Part shown: positions 8,322 to 15,271 of the stretch, one piece after another
How positions within the stretch are numbered: the stretch's first letter is position 1
Layout of the letters: every line of letters begins with the position of its first letter
DNA from: CBDUXT01 sp965371245
GTDB lineage: Bacteria > Planctomycetota > Phycisphaerae > UBA1845
Direction of reading: 5' to 3'
Assembly: GCA_965371245.1 (NCBI GenBank)
Contig: CBDUXT010000100.1
Location: 1 to 19,601, forward strand
DNA length: 19,601 nt
Made by a program: the position numbers and the translations under genes
The notes under the pieces: generated by a model
What the model was told of the DNA's origin: nothing
Databases searched by the model: none
What the model saw: only the letters and a program-made list of their open reading frames with translations

Positions 8322-8703
8322 CGTCGCTGCCTCGCATTTCGTCGTGCGATCCGTCCTGTCGCCCTGGCAAACCTCCGGTCAAGCTGTGCAGGTGTCGCCG
8401 AGATGATCGCGGCGCCTGCTGGCGGGCGTCCGTTTGGGGCGGATCATAAGGGACCAGGGCGTTTTGAGCACGCGCCAGCGGGGGTTTCCGGCGTGCGATT
8501 GCGGAAACCGGTGTTTCTCGCGGCCGACACCCGATCTCTGGGACGCCCCGGCAAGCCACAAGTCCATCGATCTGCGGCAGCGTGCTGCGCGAACACTCCC
8601 CGCTTCGCTCGATGCATTCTGTGCAGGCGGCATCTCTGCACTCATCGCAGCGACCGCGCTCCGCCATCTCCCCCCAACAATGAAGGCATGTTTCCGATTT
8701 CAT
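8215..8703 (-). CDS. Small Cys-rich (zinc-finger-like) protein, 3' end uncertain
   Basis: ATG 8703 has an AAGGGGA ribosome site and a GCGCGC-TTCG-GCGCGC hairpin just upstream, so the start looks real. The first 38 residues contain CLHC...CDECRDAACTECIERSGEC, a dense set of C-X2-C pairs typical of a treble-clef or zinc-ribbon metal site. The frame continues to 162 residues, but the part after about residue 95 is low-complexity Arg/Ser-rich and overlaps the first 107 bases of the SNF2 gene. The true product may therefore be shorter or frameshifted. It could be a DNA- or RNA-binding accessory protein. I do not recognise a family. A TAGAAC box at 8840-8835 is a possible promoter. Confidence 0.5.
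   Translation of the reverse strand: MKSETCLHCWGEMAERGRCDECRDAACTECIERSGECSRSTLPQIDGLVACRGVPEIGCRPRETPVSAIARRKPPLARAQNALVPYDPPQTDARQQAPRSSRRHLHSLTGGLPGRQDGSHDEMRGSDGDDSLPCQILRPRPNAARFGGGCAAAVHVSLRRLR
8413..8448 (-). promoter_or_regulatory. -10 box and leader hairpin of the SNF2 remnant
   Basis: TATGAT at 8448-8443 is followed by a CGCC-AGCA-GGCG hairpin (8424-8413), then about 90 bases to the GTG start at 8321. It has the same order, box, hairpin, ribosome site, as other island genes. Confidence 0.4.
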
Positions 8704-8718
8704 CCTGGTTCCCCTTCC

Positions 8719-8734
8719 GCGCGCCGAAGCGCGC
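8719..8734 (-). promoter_or_regulatory. UUCG-capped leader hairpin before the Cys-rich gene
   Basis: On the minus strand GCGCGC-TTCG-GCGCGC, a 6-bp stem with a stable UUCG tetraloop, ends 15 bases before ATG 8703, with AAGGGGA in between. The hairpin could stabilise the 5' side of the ribosome site. Confidence 0.5.
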
Positions 8735-8910
8735 CTAAAGATGTTTCCACTCGCCCACGCTCACGTACCACTCCTCCCCTTGCTTCTCCAGCAGCTTCGA
8801 TACCGTCCACGCCGCGCGGCCAGCCCCGCAGTAGGTTCTATCGTTTCTCGATTTGGAAATACCACCGCTCTTGTTCGGACCTCAACGGCCTGCGCCCGGC
8901 TGTGTGTTGG

Positions 8911-9375
8911 CTACTTCTCGGCGTCGTCGAACCACTCTTCCTCCTCCGCTCCGTATCGTTCCACCAGGCGAATCAGAAGCCTGGCCGTGTCTCCCGCCTT
9001 GGTTCGGCTTATAGGCTCGCCTTTGGAATGCCTGAACAGAGTTTTCGCGCACCGCGACATCGCCGCCGTCATGATGGGCGGACACTCCGGCATGTTCACC
9101 TCGTTGCCCATGACGTCGTCGAAATAATCATGTATCTCGCCGGGCGGGTTCACGTCGCCGCACTTCCGGCACCTCCACACCTTCCGTTCTCTTCCGGTCG
9201 CGGGCGTCTCCACCAACGTGCCCTTACGATGGCACCGCACGCACTCGTTCCACAGCGGCCTGGGTGCCCGCGGGATGTAGCGTGTGATGCATCGACCGCC
9301 GCCCTCCTCGGTGTCTGCGTTTCCGTCATCCGGCTGTATCGGGTACTCCTCATCGGTCATCACGAATCGAATCAT
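8911..9375 (-). CDS. Zinc-ribbon protein of unknown function, 154 aa
   Basis: Two in-frame ATGs exist at 9381 and 9375; AGGAGG lies 2 bases from the first and 8 bases from the second, so 9375 is the likely start. The N-terminus is acidic (TDEEYPIQPDDGNADTEEGGG). Residues 45-72 form a zinc ribbon with CVRC and CRKC knuckles about 20 residues apart. The C-terminal half is helical and ends in a strongly acidic tail (EEEEWFDDAEK). A role as a small nucleic-acid-binding or transcription-related factor is possible, but only the metal site is visible. It has its own promoter and hairpin leader, so it is probably monocistronic. The neighbours on both sides are unknown small genes of the same island. 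Confidence 0.72.
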   Translation of the reverse strand: MIRFVMTDEEYPIQPDDGNADTEEGGGRCITRYIPRAPRPLWNECVRCHRKGTLVETPATGRERKVWRCRKCGDVNPPGEIHDYFDDVMGNEVNMPECPPIMTAAMSRCAKTLFRHSKGEPISRTKAGDTARLLIRLVERYGAEEEEWFDDAEK

Positions 9376-9423
9376 GGCCATGCCCTCCTGCGTTAGAGTT
9401 CCTGAGTCCTTTTCCTTCTATCC

Positions 9424-9472
9424 GACGGCCTGCCGCTTCCGTCGTGGAAGGCCGTCCCGGTTCCGCATTCTA
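9424..9472 (-). promoter_or_regulatory. Promoter and double-stem leader of the zinc-ribbon gene
   Basis: TAGAAT at 9472-9467, then a hairpin with outer arms GACGGCCT/AGGCCGTC (8 bp, 9424-9431 and 9449-9456) and an inner TTCC/GGAA stem. About 48 bases separate it from the start codon. No clear -35. Confidence 0.5.
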
Positions 9473-9502
9473 TCCTGCTGTCTTTTTTCGCCGTCCATGC
9501 CG

Positions 9503-10009
9503 TCACGACAAGACCGAGGCGAAGACCCAATCGGCGGTGGCGCGGAGGGTCCACGGCCACAGGGAAGCGAGACCGGGAATCCTCTCGGCGTCGTTTTCGT
9601 TGAACGACACGCCGCCTACGAGCGCCGCGTCGCGACCGGGGGAGTACACGCCCTCGCCCTTCGGCACGAAGCCCTCGGTGAACCACACGTGCATGGCGCA
9701 GGCATCGGCGACCCGGACCTCGGCGCCGAAATGGATGCCGCTGTTGTGGCCGAAGAGGTCCGCCTGCCAATAGGTGTGGACCAGCGCGGCCGGCTCGCGG
9801 TCGCGGACGGCTTGCGCCATGCCCGCCTTGTTCCCGTCGTCGCGTTGCCCGTCCGGCGTCATCCAGAGATGTCGCACCCTGCCGCACCGCGTGACGAGCG
9901 TGACCCGCGGTTCATAGTACGAACCGAGCGCCGCGAACGCCTTCCCCGCCCGCTCCATCTCCGCGACTATCGCCAGGTCGATTTGATAGTCGCTGAGGTA
10001 CTCCCCCAT
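9503..10009 (-). CDS. Unknown island protein, 168 aa
   Basis: The start is placed at ATG 10009, which has a GAGGGGG ribosome site 8 bases upstream. The frame is open further up, but an ATG at 10072 sits only three bases after a perfect TATAAT and so would be at or before the transcript start. The protein is soluble, starts MGEYLSDYQIDLAIVAEMER, and has mixed alpha/beta character with several aromatic-rich strands (VHTYWQADLFGHNSGIHFG, MHVWFTEGF). An N-terminal helix plus a GRVRHLW segment are the only distinctive parts. I do not recognise the family. It shares its upstream repeat, promoter and leader with the next gene (10310-10558), although the two proteins are not alike. Confidence 0.68.
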   Translation of the reverse strand: MGEYLSDYQIDLAIVAEMERAGKAFAALGSYYEPRVTLVTRCGRVRHLWMTPDGQRDDGNKAGMAQAVRDREPAALVHTYWQADLFGHNSGIHFGAEVRVADACAMHVWFTEGFVPKGEGVYSPGRDAALVGGVSFNENDAERIPGLASLWPWTLRATADWVFASVLS

Positions 10010-10028
10010 CGTGCTGTCCCCCTCGTAT

Positions 10029-10104
10029 GCGGCTGTCGCCGCTAGCCCACCGAGGCTCTCCTCGTCCTCCATGGGATTATACTCATCCAGCACGGGTTCT
10101 CGGG
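10029..10104 (-). promoter_or_regulatory. Promoter and hairpin leader, module copy 1
   Basis: CCCGAG at 10104-10099, a 17-base spacer, and a perfect TATAAT at 10081-10076, then a purine-rich leader (GGAGGACGAGGAGAGCCTC) and a GCGGC-GACA-GCCGC hairpin (10042-10029). Spacing, boxes and leader text match copy 2 at 10581-10660 before an unrelated gene. Confidence 0.65.
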
Positions 10105-10127
10105 ACGGACTGGGCGAACGCAGCGGC

Positions 10128-10237
10128 CGCGCCCTACGGGAGAATGGATGCGCTGAGCCAAGTGCCATTACGGAGGCACTCGGAGCGGAGCGCGGACGCC
10201 CCAGGCTCCCGATCCCGTTCCCGTAGGGCGCGCCGAC
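10128..10237. repeat. Repeat R1, about 105 bp, bracketed by 14-bp inverted repeats
   Basis: It is bounded by exact inverted arms CGCGCCCTACGGGA (10128-10141) and TCCCGTAGGGCGCG (10219-10232). Inside is an AGTGCC/GGCACT hairpin. From 10144 to 10237 it aligns with R2 (10689-10790), including an identical 21-base block at 10217-10237. It lies directly upstream of the module-1 promoter. The form recalls a miniature inverted-repeat element or REP-like sequence, but no transposase is linked. Confidence 0.65.
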
Positions 10238-10309
10238 AGGTACGCCGACGAGACCACCCGGTCGCGAGCCGACGGTGCCGGCCAGGTGATCGCGCCGTGC
10301 CTTCTGCGT

Positions 10310-10558
10310 CTACAGACCCACCTGCCACGGTTCGGGGACGCCCTTCGCCTGAAGCCAGGCGACGACCCGCCCGAGGAGGGCGTTCTCGGCCTCGTGCAGC
10401 TCGGCCATCTCGTCGTCATCCATGCCGTCGTCCCCGTCCTGCATCTGCTCCACCATGTCGTCCAGCTTGCGGTACACGTCGTACACCAGCCCGACCGTCT
10501 CGACCGCCAGTGCGGCCTTCAGGTCGTTCCCCTCTGTCTGCGTTCCAGTTCCGGCCAT
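10310..10558 (-). CDS. Small acidic helical protein of unknown function, 82 aa
   Basis: ATG 10558 is preceded by AAGGGAG 6 bases upstream. The 82-residue product is acidic and predicted almost fully helical: VETVGLVYDVYRKLDDMVEQMQDGDDGMDDDEM, then AELHEAENALLGRVVAWLQ. It has no cysteines and no membrane segment. Size and charge would suit an antitoxin, an anti-restriction DNA mimic or a dimerising accessory protein, but nothing in the sequence decides among these. It has its own promoter and hairpin leader (module copy 2). The next gene downstream has the same upstream module. Confidence 0.65.
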   Translation of the reverse strand: MAGTGTQTEGNDLKAALAVETVGLVYDVYRKLDDMVEQMQDGDDGMDDDEMAELHEAENALLGRVVAWLQAKGVPEPWQVGL

Positions 10559-10580
10559 GCCTATCTCCCTTTAGTGTTGA

Positions 10581-10660
10581 GGCGGCGACCAGCGCCGCCA
10601 AGCGGCAGAGGCTCTCTCCGTCCTCCTCCCCATTATACCGCTGTCCCGAAGTTTCTCGGG
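10581..10660 (-). promoter_or_regulatory. Promoter and hairpin leader, module copy 2
   Basis: CCCGAG at 10660-10655, a 17-base spacer, TATAAT at 10637-10632, a purine-rich leader (GGAGGACGGAGAGAGCCTC) and a perfect GGCGGCG-CTGGT-CGCCGCC hairpin (10599-10581). The hairpin differs in sequence from copy 1 but keeps pairing. Confidence 0.65.
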
Positions 10661-10688
10661 GCGGGGGATGCGACGGCCTGACGGTTAG

Positions 10689-10790
10689 ATGGACGCGCTG
10701 AGCGAAGTGCCTGAATGGAGGCACTCAGGGCGAAGCCACGGCGGAGAGGCCCCCTGCCCCCCAAGATCGGTTCCCGTAGGGCGCGCCGAC
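10689..10790. repeat. Repeat R2, partner of R1
   Basis: It shares with R1 the ATGGA.GCGCTGAGC start, an AGTGCCT/AGGCACT hairpin and the identical 21-base end block (10770-10790). It lacks the left 14-bp arm that R1 carries. It lies about 30 bases upstream of the CCCGAG box of module copy 2. Confidence 0.65.
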
Positions 10791-11022
10791 GATGCGCAAG
10801 CTACTCCGCCAACCGGTGAGCGACCCGAAGAGACAAGGGCATGGGAAGAGCGGCCCACGGGGGCATCCCCACGGGCCCGCTGCGCGGCCCCCCTCCCTCT
10901 GCTGAATCCTGAACAACACCTTCTCCAAACAGCCGTTCTGCCACCGAATGGCACCCGGCACGCATGTCATCAAGGAGCCCCCACCCCTCCGATCTCCGTT
11001 CCGAAACCATCCGCCATGATGG
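10791..11022. other. No intact gene; strong GC hairpin
   Basis: No frame here has a ribosome site or protein-like composition. A long imperfect hairpin at 10850-10880 has GCGGCCC/GGGCCCGC outer arms and GGGG-CAT-CCCC inside. From about 10996 the sequence resembles the promoter region of the large plus-strand gene at 12990. Confidence 0.4.
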
Positions 11023-11106
11023 ATGATGCCGGACGGACATTCGGACGCCGCGATGGACTTCCACGCATCCTCGTTCTGCACGGACATACTCGATGCAGCC
11101 CATCCC
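11023..11106 (+). pseudogene. Duplicated 5' fragment of the 12990 gene
   Basis: The first 28 codons match the start of the gene at 12990: MMPDGH.D.A.DFHAS.FC..LD.AHP, 20 of 28 residues identical. Five of the identical residues use different third bases, so the copies diverged under coding constraint. Similarity also covers about 40 bases upstream (CCTCCGAT...GGATGATGCC), but the TATAAT box has become CATGAT. After residue 28 the frame becomes Ser/Pro-rich and unlike the parent, ending at 11286. It is a remnant of a paralogue or of a segmental duplication. Confidence 0.6.
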
Positions 11107-11407
11107 ACGGCGGTACTCGCCCCTCTCATTCCGCCCTCCTTGTGCGTCACGCCTTCCGACCCTTCCGACTCCCCGACAGCCACAGTCGCCATGCCGGAGC
11201 GGTCGCAAGGACGATGCTTAGGTGTCGTTGTTGTGCCCGCAACCGACGGACGATCTCAATCGGTGTGGTCGTCGGTGACGTGCTGATCCTCGCGGGCGCC
11301 GCGGAGCGGTTGGCGAACATGGCGTGCCGCCCGGAGGCGCCGGACCTTGGCTCATCTCCGCTCGCGTTCTGCCTCGCAGGCTGAGCAGCGCGAGGCGTGG
11401 GAGCAGC
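11107..11407. other. Gene-less stretch between duplicated fragment and TIR gene
   Basis: Three hundred bases with open frames only of the high-GC chance type. No ribosome site, promoter box or long inverted repeat stands out. It probably holds decayed remains of the duplicated gene. Confidence 0.3.
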
Positions 11408-12777
11408 CTACGCGTCCTCGACCGACACATCCCCCCTTGATGTACCCGGAAGGAAAACCTCCAGGTTCTTGACGAGCTTGCGGAATGCCCAGTCGAAGGC
11501 TTCGTCGTCCCTCCACTGGGAGAAGCCCAAAACGAGCTTTGTGCTGAGCGCACCGAAAGGATGGTCACGCATTCCTTCCCATGCTTTGTCCAATGCGAGG
11601 GCGACGACGGCCTGTCGCCGCCTGTTGACGTTCTGCGCCAATGCGTTCTCAAGATTTGCGGATATCCACCAGCTCTTGACCGATTGCTCCGATGTGACAA
11701 CCAGGGCCACGCAGTCTTCTCGCGCTTCGCCGAGCCGCACATCGTGCGACGGCGCATCGAGATGCATCGCTGGCGGCAAGTCGTTAGCGTACAGATAGGC
11801 CGGCAGCTCATCGAGCCAGACCGGAACGCCTGCCTCTTGCAGTTTGCCAGACACCCTCTCCACAAAGTCGGCGTCATCGCGTTGATACGATAAGAACACG
11901 CCGCCGACGTATCGGGGACCTTCCGTGCGCAGACGGTAGGAATCATGTTGGATCTCGGCGAGCCGCGCTGGTGGGAGGTCCAGATCGTACATACGGGAGG
12001 CCGCGACCTCCCACGGCTGAAACCCGCAGCTACGAAGAAAGGACGCTGGGATCCTTCCCCTTGACTTCACGAGCGTATCCGCACCGACGCAGCATGGGCC
12101 CCGGAACCGTACCGACTCAATATCCTCGACTTGAGAGAGGTCGAGATCCCCCAACACGGTGAACCCGAGGACGCAATCCGCGCACCGTGCCCCGTCAAGC
12201 CTGGTACTCAGGAGCATTGCTTCCTGGAAGTTTGCCTGCTGGAGGTTCGCGCCGCAAAGGTCGGTCTGCCGGAGGTTGGCACGCCATAGGTCGGCCTTGA
12301 AGAGGCTTGCGTTGGGAAGCTTCGCGTACTGGAGGTCGGCTTCGCTGAGTCCGGCGCCCGATAGGTCGGCACCCTCAAGGTCGGCCCCGAGGAGGTTCGC
12401 CTTGTGGAGTCCCGCGTTCCCGAGTTTGGCTTGTTGAAGCCTTGCGCCCCAGAGAGAGAGGCTTCGCCCAGGCTGGCCGTTTCGAGATTCGCGCTTCGTA
12501 GGTCCGCGCGGTGCAGGCTTGCCTTGGAGAGAATGGCACCTCGGAGGCAGGCTTGGCTCAGATCGGCCCGGCTCAGGTTTGTGCCACTCAGATCGGCGTG
12601 GGTGAGGTCACCTCCGCAGAGGCTCGCCTCGCGGAGGTCTGCGTGGCTGATGTTTGCATCTCTCAGGTCCGCCCCGTCCAGATCGGGTATTTTCTCCCGC
12701 TCGGCCCGTCGCCGGTTCCACTCCCTGACGCCATCCTCGCCGCCACGCAGCAATTCCAGGGCTTCTGAGAGGTTCAT
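11408..12777 (-). CDS. Pentapeptide-repeat-TIR fusion protein, split by a (CT)5 frameshift
   Basis: The start is ATG 12777 (MNLSEALELLRGGEDGVREW), as in relatives where such a leader precedes the repeats; TAGACT seven bases upstream suggests a leaderless mRNA. About 30 pentapeptide repeats (A-D/N-L-x-x) follow. At 12460-12451 a run of five CT units shifts the frame. With one CT fewer the repeats continue in perfect five-residue register (ASLWG ARLQQ AKLGN...) into the next frame, then a linker GADTLVKSRGRIPASFLRSCG typical of pentapeptide-TIR proteins, and a TIR domain (about 11905-11584; start GGVFLSYQRDDADFVE). TIR domains in bacterial immunity cleave NAD+. Here the residue four after the conserved Trp, normally the catalytic Glu, is Asn (codon 11656-11654). 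Restored length is about 455 residues. As written the product stops early in a second frame. Confidence 0.8.
12451..12460 (-). repeat. (CT)5 microsatellite that sets the reading frame
   Basis: On the minus strand five CT units lie inside the pentapeptide-repeat region. Five units put the TIR part out of frame; four units would put it in frame. Such tracts are the usual substrate of slipped-strand phase variation, although five units is short for high-rate switching. Confidence 0.7.
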
Positions 12778-12981
12778 GGCGTTCAGTCTATCGTGGACGC
12801 CGGTGGAGACCACTCCATCCGCGCGCCATCGGCGTAGTATGAGAAGGCCAAGAAACGCCAGAAGCGTGTGAAATGAGGGCATTCAACGAGCGGGGCGGTT
12901 CGCAACGTAGTGACAACACGGCTGATGAGAGGTCTTGGGCAATGGTAGCCCTCCTCCGATTCGTGTTTTGAGACGCGCCGC

Positions 12982-12987
12982 TATAAT
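12982..12987 (+). promoter_or_regulatory. -10 box of the large plus-strand gene, leaderless
   Basis: A perfect TATAAT ends three bases before the ATGATG start at 12990, so transcription should begin at about the second ATG (12993). The mRNA would be leaderless. No TTGACA lies 17 bases upstream. Confidence 0.5.
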
Positions 12988-12989
12988 GG

Positions 12990-14870
12990 ATGATGCCGGA
13001 CGGCCATCCCGACACCGCGATAGACTTCCACGCCTCACCCTTCTGCAGGGAGGTTCTCGACGGCGCCCACCCCGTGCGGTTCTCCAAGGAGAGGATCACA
13101 CACTCGAACGACGTCCTCACGGGCTTCCGCGGCGACATTTGGCCTGCGAACACCAACGACGAGATCGCCCAGGGCGCGAGGCTGGTCGGCGCGAACCGCA
13201 TCCCGCTCGCCGGGCTGGCCGACGGCTCCCGCCCCTATGGCAGGATCATCGACAACATGCTGAGGCCGTTCGGGAAGCGCGAGCGCAAGGACCACTACCT
13301 CACGACCTATCCCGACGACGCGCCGGTTGCGTTCACCGTTTTCGACTTCGACAGGCATCCGCCGAAAGGGCCCGGCCCCCCCTCCACGGAGGACGACGGG
13401 TGGCTGGCCATCGACGACGCCTTCTGGGAGCGGGTCTCCACCTTCCACGGGCTTGCGACAAGCCTCGACCTCGACGTCATGTGGGTCCAATCGCCCGGCC
13501 GCTGGCTCGTGGACGGCCACCATCTTCCGTGCCGCATGTTCGGTCTCTACGCCGTGGTCCGCCACGAGCCTCGCCCGCCGTCCGTGCTTCGACCCACGCT
13601 CGCGGCGCTCAAGGAGCGCGTCGGGCTGGATGTCGAGACATCGTGGGACACGAGGAACAGGAACATACGGATTCCCGGCCAGTGCTTTCTCGATGTGTGC
13701 ATCGTTGATCCCGCGCGGCGGTCCATCATCCCAATCCGTGACGCGGGCGCGTCGGGGGAACGCGACAGGAACATGGCTCGGTTGGCGGCGACGGTGGATG
13801 GGTATGCGACGTTGAGCCGTAGGGGCGGGGAGAGGCTGCTGCGTCTGGGCACACGGCTGCTCGGCATCCGGGATAAGGGAGGGGCCGCCCGGAGGGCGGG
13901 CGAGGAGCTCGTCACGAGCCCGCGCCCAAGAGCCGCCGCCATCAGGAAACGGGGAAGTACTTCCGCGCGGAATCCACATGCGGCCTCCGATAACACCGAC
14001 CCTACGCGGTGGCTCAGTGAGCCTGACACGTTCAGGGTGCTTCATGGGTCGGGCCTGCTACGGCGCGCCCTACGGGAGCATGGATGGAACCCATCCCGCG
14101 TGGATGAGGCCGTCGAGTGGGCAGCGCCTCGATTGCGGAGCCTGCGTCCATCGTCGTCGGCGACATGCTCGGATGACAAGACGCTCGCGGCCTTCCTCAA
14201 GAAACACTACCTTTGGGGATGCAGGACGTACGACCCCGCCAAGGCAAGGACGAGTGCCAGAACGAAGGCACGGATCGCGGACGATGCCAGGATCGCGCCG
14301 TCACTGCGGCTCGACGACAGGACGCTTGACGCGCACCTCAAGGGCGTGGCGGGCCTCACCGAGACCGAGATGCGTTCCCTTCGCCGTTTCCGCACGCTCG
14401 AGCGCCGCCACGCGGGCAGGGTCGCGTGCCGGACCCTCTACGCGGCCTTCGGCGGGCAGCGCCGCTTCATGGCCTTCCAGGCGAGGCACGGCCTGCTCCA
14501 CATCGCGCAGGAGCATTCGCAGTCCGTAGGGCGATGCCGCCAATGGACGCTGGCTCCCCGAGCGGTCCGCACCGTTCGGATGCTGATGGCGTCCCCCGTG
14601 CTGCTGTTCATGCTGCGTGGTGAAGGGACGGGGGAGAGGGGGAGGGTAATCTATAGTGAAACACACCAACGCAATCCACGGCGCATACCCCAGATCTTCG
14701 CCGTCCATCCCGCTCGGGAAGCCCGTCATGCCCTGAGATCGGTGACCGTCGCGCTTGCGGCACGGGCACCGCCGCCCGAGCCCCCGAAAACCCACGAAAA
14801 CGCCATGTTCGGCATCCCCGACAGCGCCACCGGTGCGCGCCGACGCGGGGAAAAGGGGATCGCGGCGTGA
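12990..14870 (+). CDS. Large island protein with primase-polymerase-like motifs
   Basis: It has 626 residues, starting at ATG 12990 or, if leaderless, at 12993. Residues 114-123 read AFTVFDFDRH, an acidic D-x-D strand; 168-178 read SPGRWLVDGHH; and 222-230 read RNRNIRIPG. Together these resemble, in order, the metal-binding, histidine and basic motifs of archaeo-eukaryotic primases (PrimPols) carried by plasmids and integrative elements. The fit is weak and unproven. Residues 240-520 are basic and helical, with an Arg-rich linker. The tail after about 520 changes codon use and may be read-through. If it is a PrimPol it would serve replication of the element; otherwise its role is unknown. A 14-bp copy of the R1 arm lies inside the gene at 14065-14078. 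Its first 28 codons are duplicated at 11023. Confidence 0.6.
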   Translation: MMPDGHPDTAIDFHASPFCREVLDGAHPVRFSKERITHSNDVLTGFRGDIWPANTNDEIAQGARLVGANRIPLAGLADGSRPYGRIIDNMLRPFGKRERKDHYLTTYPDDAPVAFTVFDFDRHPPKGPGPPSTEDDGWLAIDDAFWERVSTFHGLATSLDLDVMWVQSPGRWLVDGHHLPCRMFGLYAVVRHEPRPPSVLRPTLAALKERVGLDVETSWDTRNRNIRIPGQCFLDVCIVDPARRSIIPIRDAGASGERDRNMARLAATVDGYATLSRRGGERLLRLGTRLLGIRDKGGAARRAGEELVTSPRPRAAAIRKRGSTSARNPHAASDNTDPTRWLSEPDTFRVLHGSGLLRRALREHGWNPSRVDEAVEWAAPRLRSLRPSSSATCSDDKTLAAFLKKHYLWGCRTYDPAKARTSARTKARIADDARIAPSLRLDDRTLDAHLKGVAGLTETEMRSLRRFRTLERRHAGRVACRTLYAAFGGQRRFMAFQARHGLLHIAQEHSQSVGRCRQWTLAPRAVRTVRMLMASPVLLFMLRGEGTGERGRVIYSETHQRNPRRIPQIFAVHPAREARHALRSVTVALAARAPPPEPPKTHENAMFGIPDSATGARRRGEKGIAA

Positions 14871-14942
14871 ATCTGACTGTTGTCAAGGATCTGAGGATCG
14901 GACATGCGCGTGACGCGATCCCGCCGTCCGAATTGCAAACGA

Positions 14943-14978
14943 TAGAACATCATGAGCGGTGGCGGTGGTCGCCGTCGC
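14943..14978 (+). promoter_or_regulatory. Promoter and hairpin leader of the 15005 gene
   Basis: TAGAAC at 14943-14948 within CAAACGATAGAACAT, then a 10-bp stem (14956-14965 with 14969-14978, three wobble pairs) and AAGGGG eight bases before ATG 15005. The 15-base block around the -10 recurs exactly at 15603-15617. Confidence 0.55.
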
Positions 14979-15004
14979 AATGCGGACACGAAGGGGAATG
15001 TGAC

Positions 15005-15208
15005 ATGAGCAAGAAAAATGGTCAAGGCCAGGCAAGCCCGGCCGCGCCGCCGGTTCACGCCGATAGCGTGGGACGCGCGCCGATAGAATGCCTCGTGCCA
15101 CCCGGTCGTTTGGCAATCAAGCGACCCCGTAGTCGCGGGCCAATCGGGGAGCGGCCGTCTCGGGGTCACTTGGAAAGCGTGAGTATAATCAGGTGGTGGA
15201 GCGCGTGA
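15005..15208 (+). CDS. Small ORF, 67 aa, possibly truncated
   Basis: ATG 15005 has a good AAGGGG ribosome site, a hairpin and a promoter, so initiation looks real. The peptide begins MSKKNGQGQASPAAPPVHAD and then runs through sequence that itself looks like a second promoter and leader (15084-15126) and the -10 box of the next gene (15184-15189). Composition after residue 25 is Pro/Arg-rich without pattern. I suspect the original gene was cut by insertion of, or deletion up to, another leader. No function can be given. Confidence 0.4.
   Translation: MSKKNGQGQASPAAPPVHADSVGRAPIECLVPPGRLAIKRPRSRGPIGERPSRGHLESVSIIRWWSA
15084..15136 (+). promoter_or_regulatory. Orphan promoter and hairpin leader
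   Basis: TAGAAT at 15084-15089 is followed by a 9-bp stem with one wobble pair (15104-15112 with 15118-15126, loop GCAAT). Alternative pairings TGCCA/TGGCA (15096-15100, 15111-15115) and GCGAC/GTCGC (15121-15125, 15132-15136) exclude it. No start codon with a ribosome site follows before the next promoter. Confidence 0.4.
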
Positions 15209-15234
15209 AGGGTTGCCAGGCCGAAGTGGCTGGC
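15184..15234 (+). promoter_or_regulatory. Promoter and hairpin leader of the 15272 gene
   Basis: TATAAT at 15184-15189, then a GCCAG/CTGGC stem with an inner CC/GG pair (15215-15234), then AAGGGAGG six bases before ATG 15272. Confidence 0.55.
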
Positions 15235-15271
15235 GCGCGCCGACATCACGGTCCATGAAGGGAGGAAAACC

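Noticed and set aside
8740..8880. Small minus-strand peptide ending LEKQGEEWYVSVGEWKHL upstream of the Cys-rich gene
   Set aside because: The frame is protein-like but begins right after a TGA and has no ATG, GTG or TTG; kept out as a probable remnant.
10010..10072. Start of the 9503-10009 gene at ATG 10072
   Set aside because: That ATG lies three bases after the TATAAT box and would not be usefully within the transcript; the same segment is a conserved non-coding leader in the neighbouring gene.
10128..10790. Integron attC sites for R1 and R2
   Set aside because: No RYYYAAC/GTTRRRY core pairs and no integron integrase are visible.
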